Assembly (NCBI GenBank): GCA_018066165.1 | Contig: JAGHRX010000098.1 | Span: 1-23,323 of the forward strand | DNA: 23,323 nucleotides | Origin: UBA1723 sp018066165 | GTDB lineage: Bacteria > Bacteroidota > Bacteroidia > Bacteroidales > Paludibacteraceae | Direction of reading: 5' to 3' | Shown here: positions 23,249 through 23,323 of the stretch, piece after piece | Numbering within the stretch: the first letter of the stretch is position 1 | Layout: every line of letters begins with the position of its first letter | Position numbers and translations under genes: made by a program | Notes under the pieces: generated by a model | Database searches by the model: none | The model's input: the letters and a program-made list of their open reading frames with translations, nothing else | Told to the model about the DNA's origin: nothing

Positions 23249-23277
23249 AGACGTGGGTGAATCCCACGTCTTTTTTT
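23249..23277 (+). terminator. Terminator after the T9SS GH9 gene
   Basis: A perfect 9-bp stem AGACGTGGG / CCCACGTCT (23249-23257 with 23263-23271) with a 5-nt loop TGAAT runs into seven T (23271-23277). It lies 16 nt after the stop. Confidence 0.88.
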
Positions 23278-23323
23278 ATTCCAGATTTCGTGTTTTGCAT
23301 TTATAATTTTGAATTTATTATAC

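Overview
The window looks like chromosome from a Bacteroidota (Bacteroidales-type) bacterium with a fibre-degrading lifestyle, plausibly from a herbivore gut or rumen. Five things point there. Promoters have the TTTG / TAnnTTTG form with a spacer of about 19 nt. Ribosome binding sites are mostly weak. Two genes end in Por/T9SS-type C-terminal sorting domains (YPNPT- or NVYPT-type starts, GVYVLKV-type ends). The base composition is moderately low in GC. The gene families are typical of the group (Rpn nuclease with GIEIG repeats, AAA_14/DUF4143 ATPase, DUF4421-like barrel, Fibrobacter-major-domain protein). I cannot name genus or species from sequence alone.

Layout. 1-1263: a lone Rpn-type PD-(D/E)XK nuclease gene between two identical terminator hairpins. 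1369-2791: the 3' remnant of a T9SS-sorted protein gene, followed 2 nt later by a secreted feruloyl-esterase-like CE1 enzyme and a terminator. 2814-8574 (minus): an efflux operon read as TolC-like outer membrane factor, MacA-like adaptor, MacB-like ATPase, MacB-like permease, then a lipoprotein of unknown function; a good promoter lies just before the TolC gene. 8602-12728 (minus): a very large MscS-family channel followed, with no gap, by an outer-membrane-barrel-like protein with a hexanucleotide-encoded low-complexity N-terminus. 12930-14687: a GH9 endoglucanase with an N-terminal Ig-like domain. 14789-18966: a three-gene operon (orphan CHASE2 membrane protein, exported WG-repeat/Ig/caspase-fold protease, exported DUF4384-like protein). 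This is the best candidate for a poorly described system. 18964-19901: a secreted Fibrobacter-major-domain protein with its own promoter. 19907-21257: an AAA_14/DUF4143 ATPase preceded by twin palindromes and flanked by near-identical terminators. 21321-23277: a perfect promoter, tRNA-Arg(CCT), and 18 or 24 nt later a second GH9 cellulase carrying a T9SS tail, then a terminator.

How it fits together. The esterase and the two GH9 enzymes would act outside the inner membrane on plant cell wall. Only the second GH9 shows a surface-sorting tail. The MacAB-TolC-type and MscS/barrel operons are envelope functions. The CHASE2/caspase/DUF4384 operon looks like an envelope sensing or proteolysis module, since both soluble proteins carry signal peptides. 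Two single genes, the Rpn nuclease and the AAA_14 ATPase, each sit between direct-repeat terminators and look like independently exchanged units. No transposase, integrase, CRISPR array, rRNA or SusC/SusD pair was seen.
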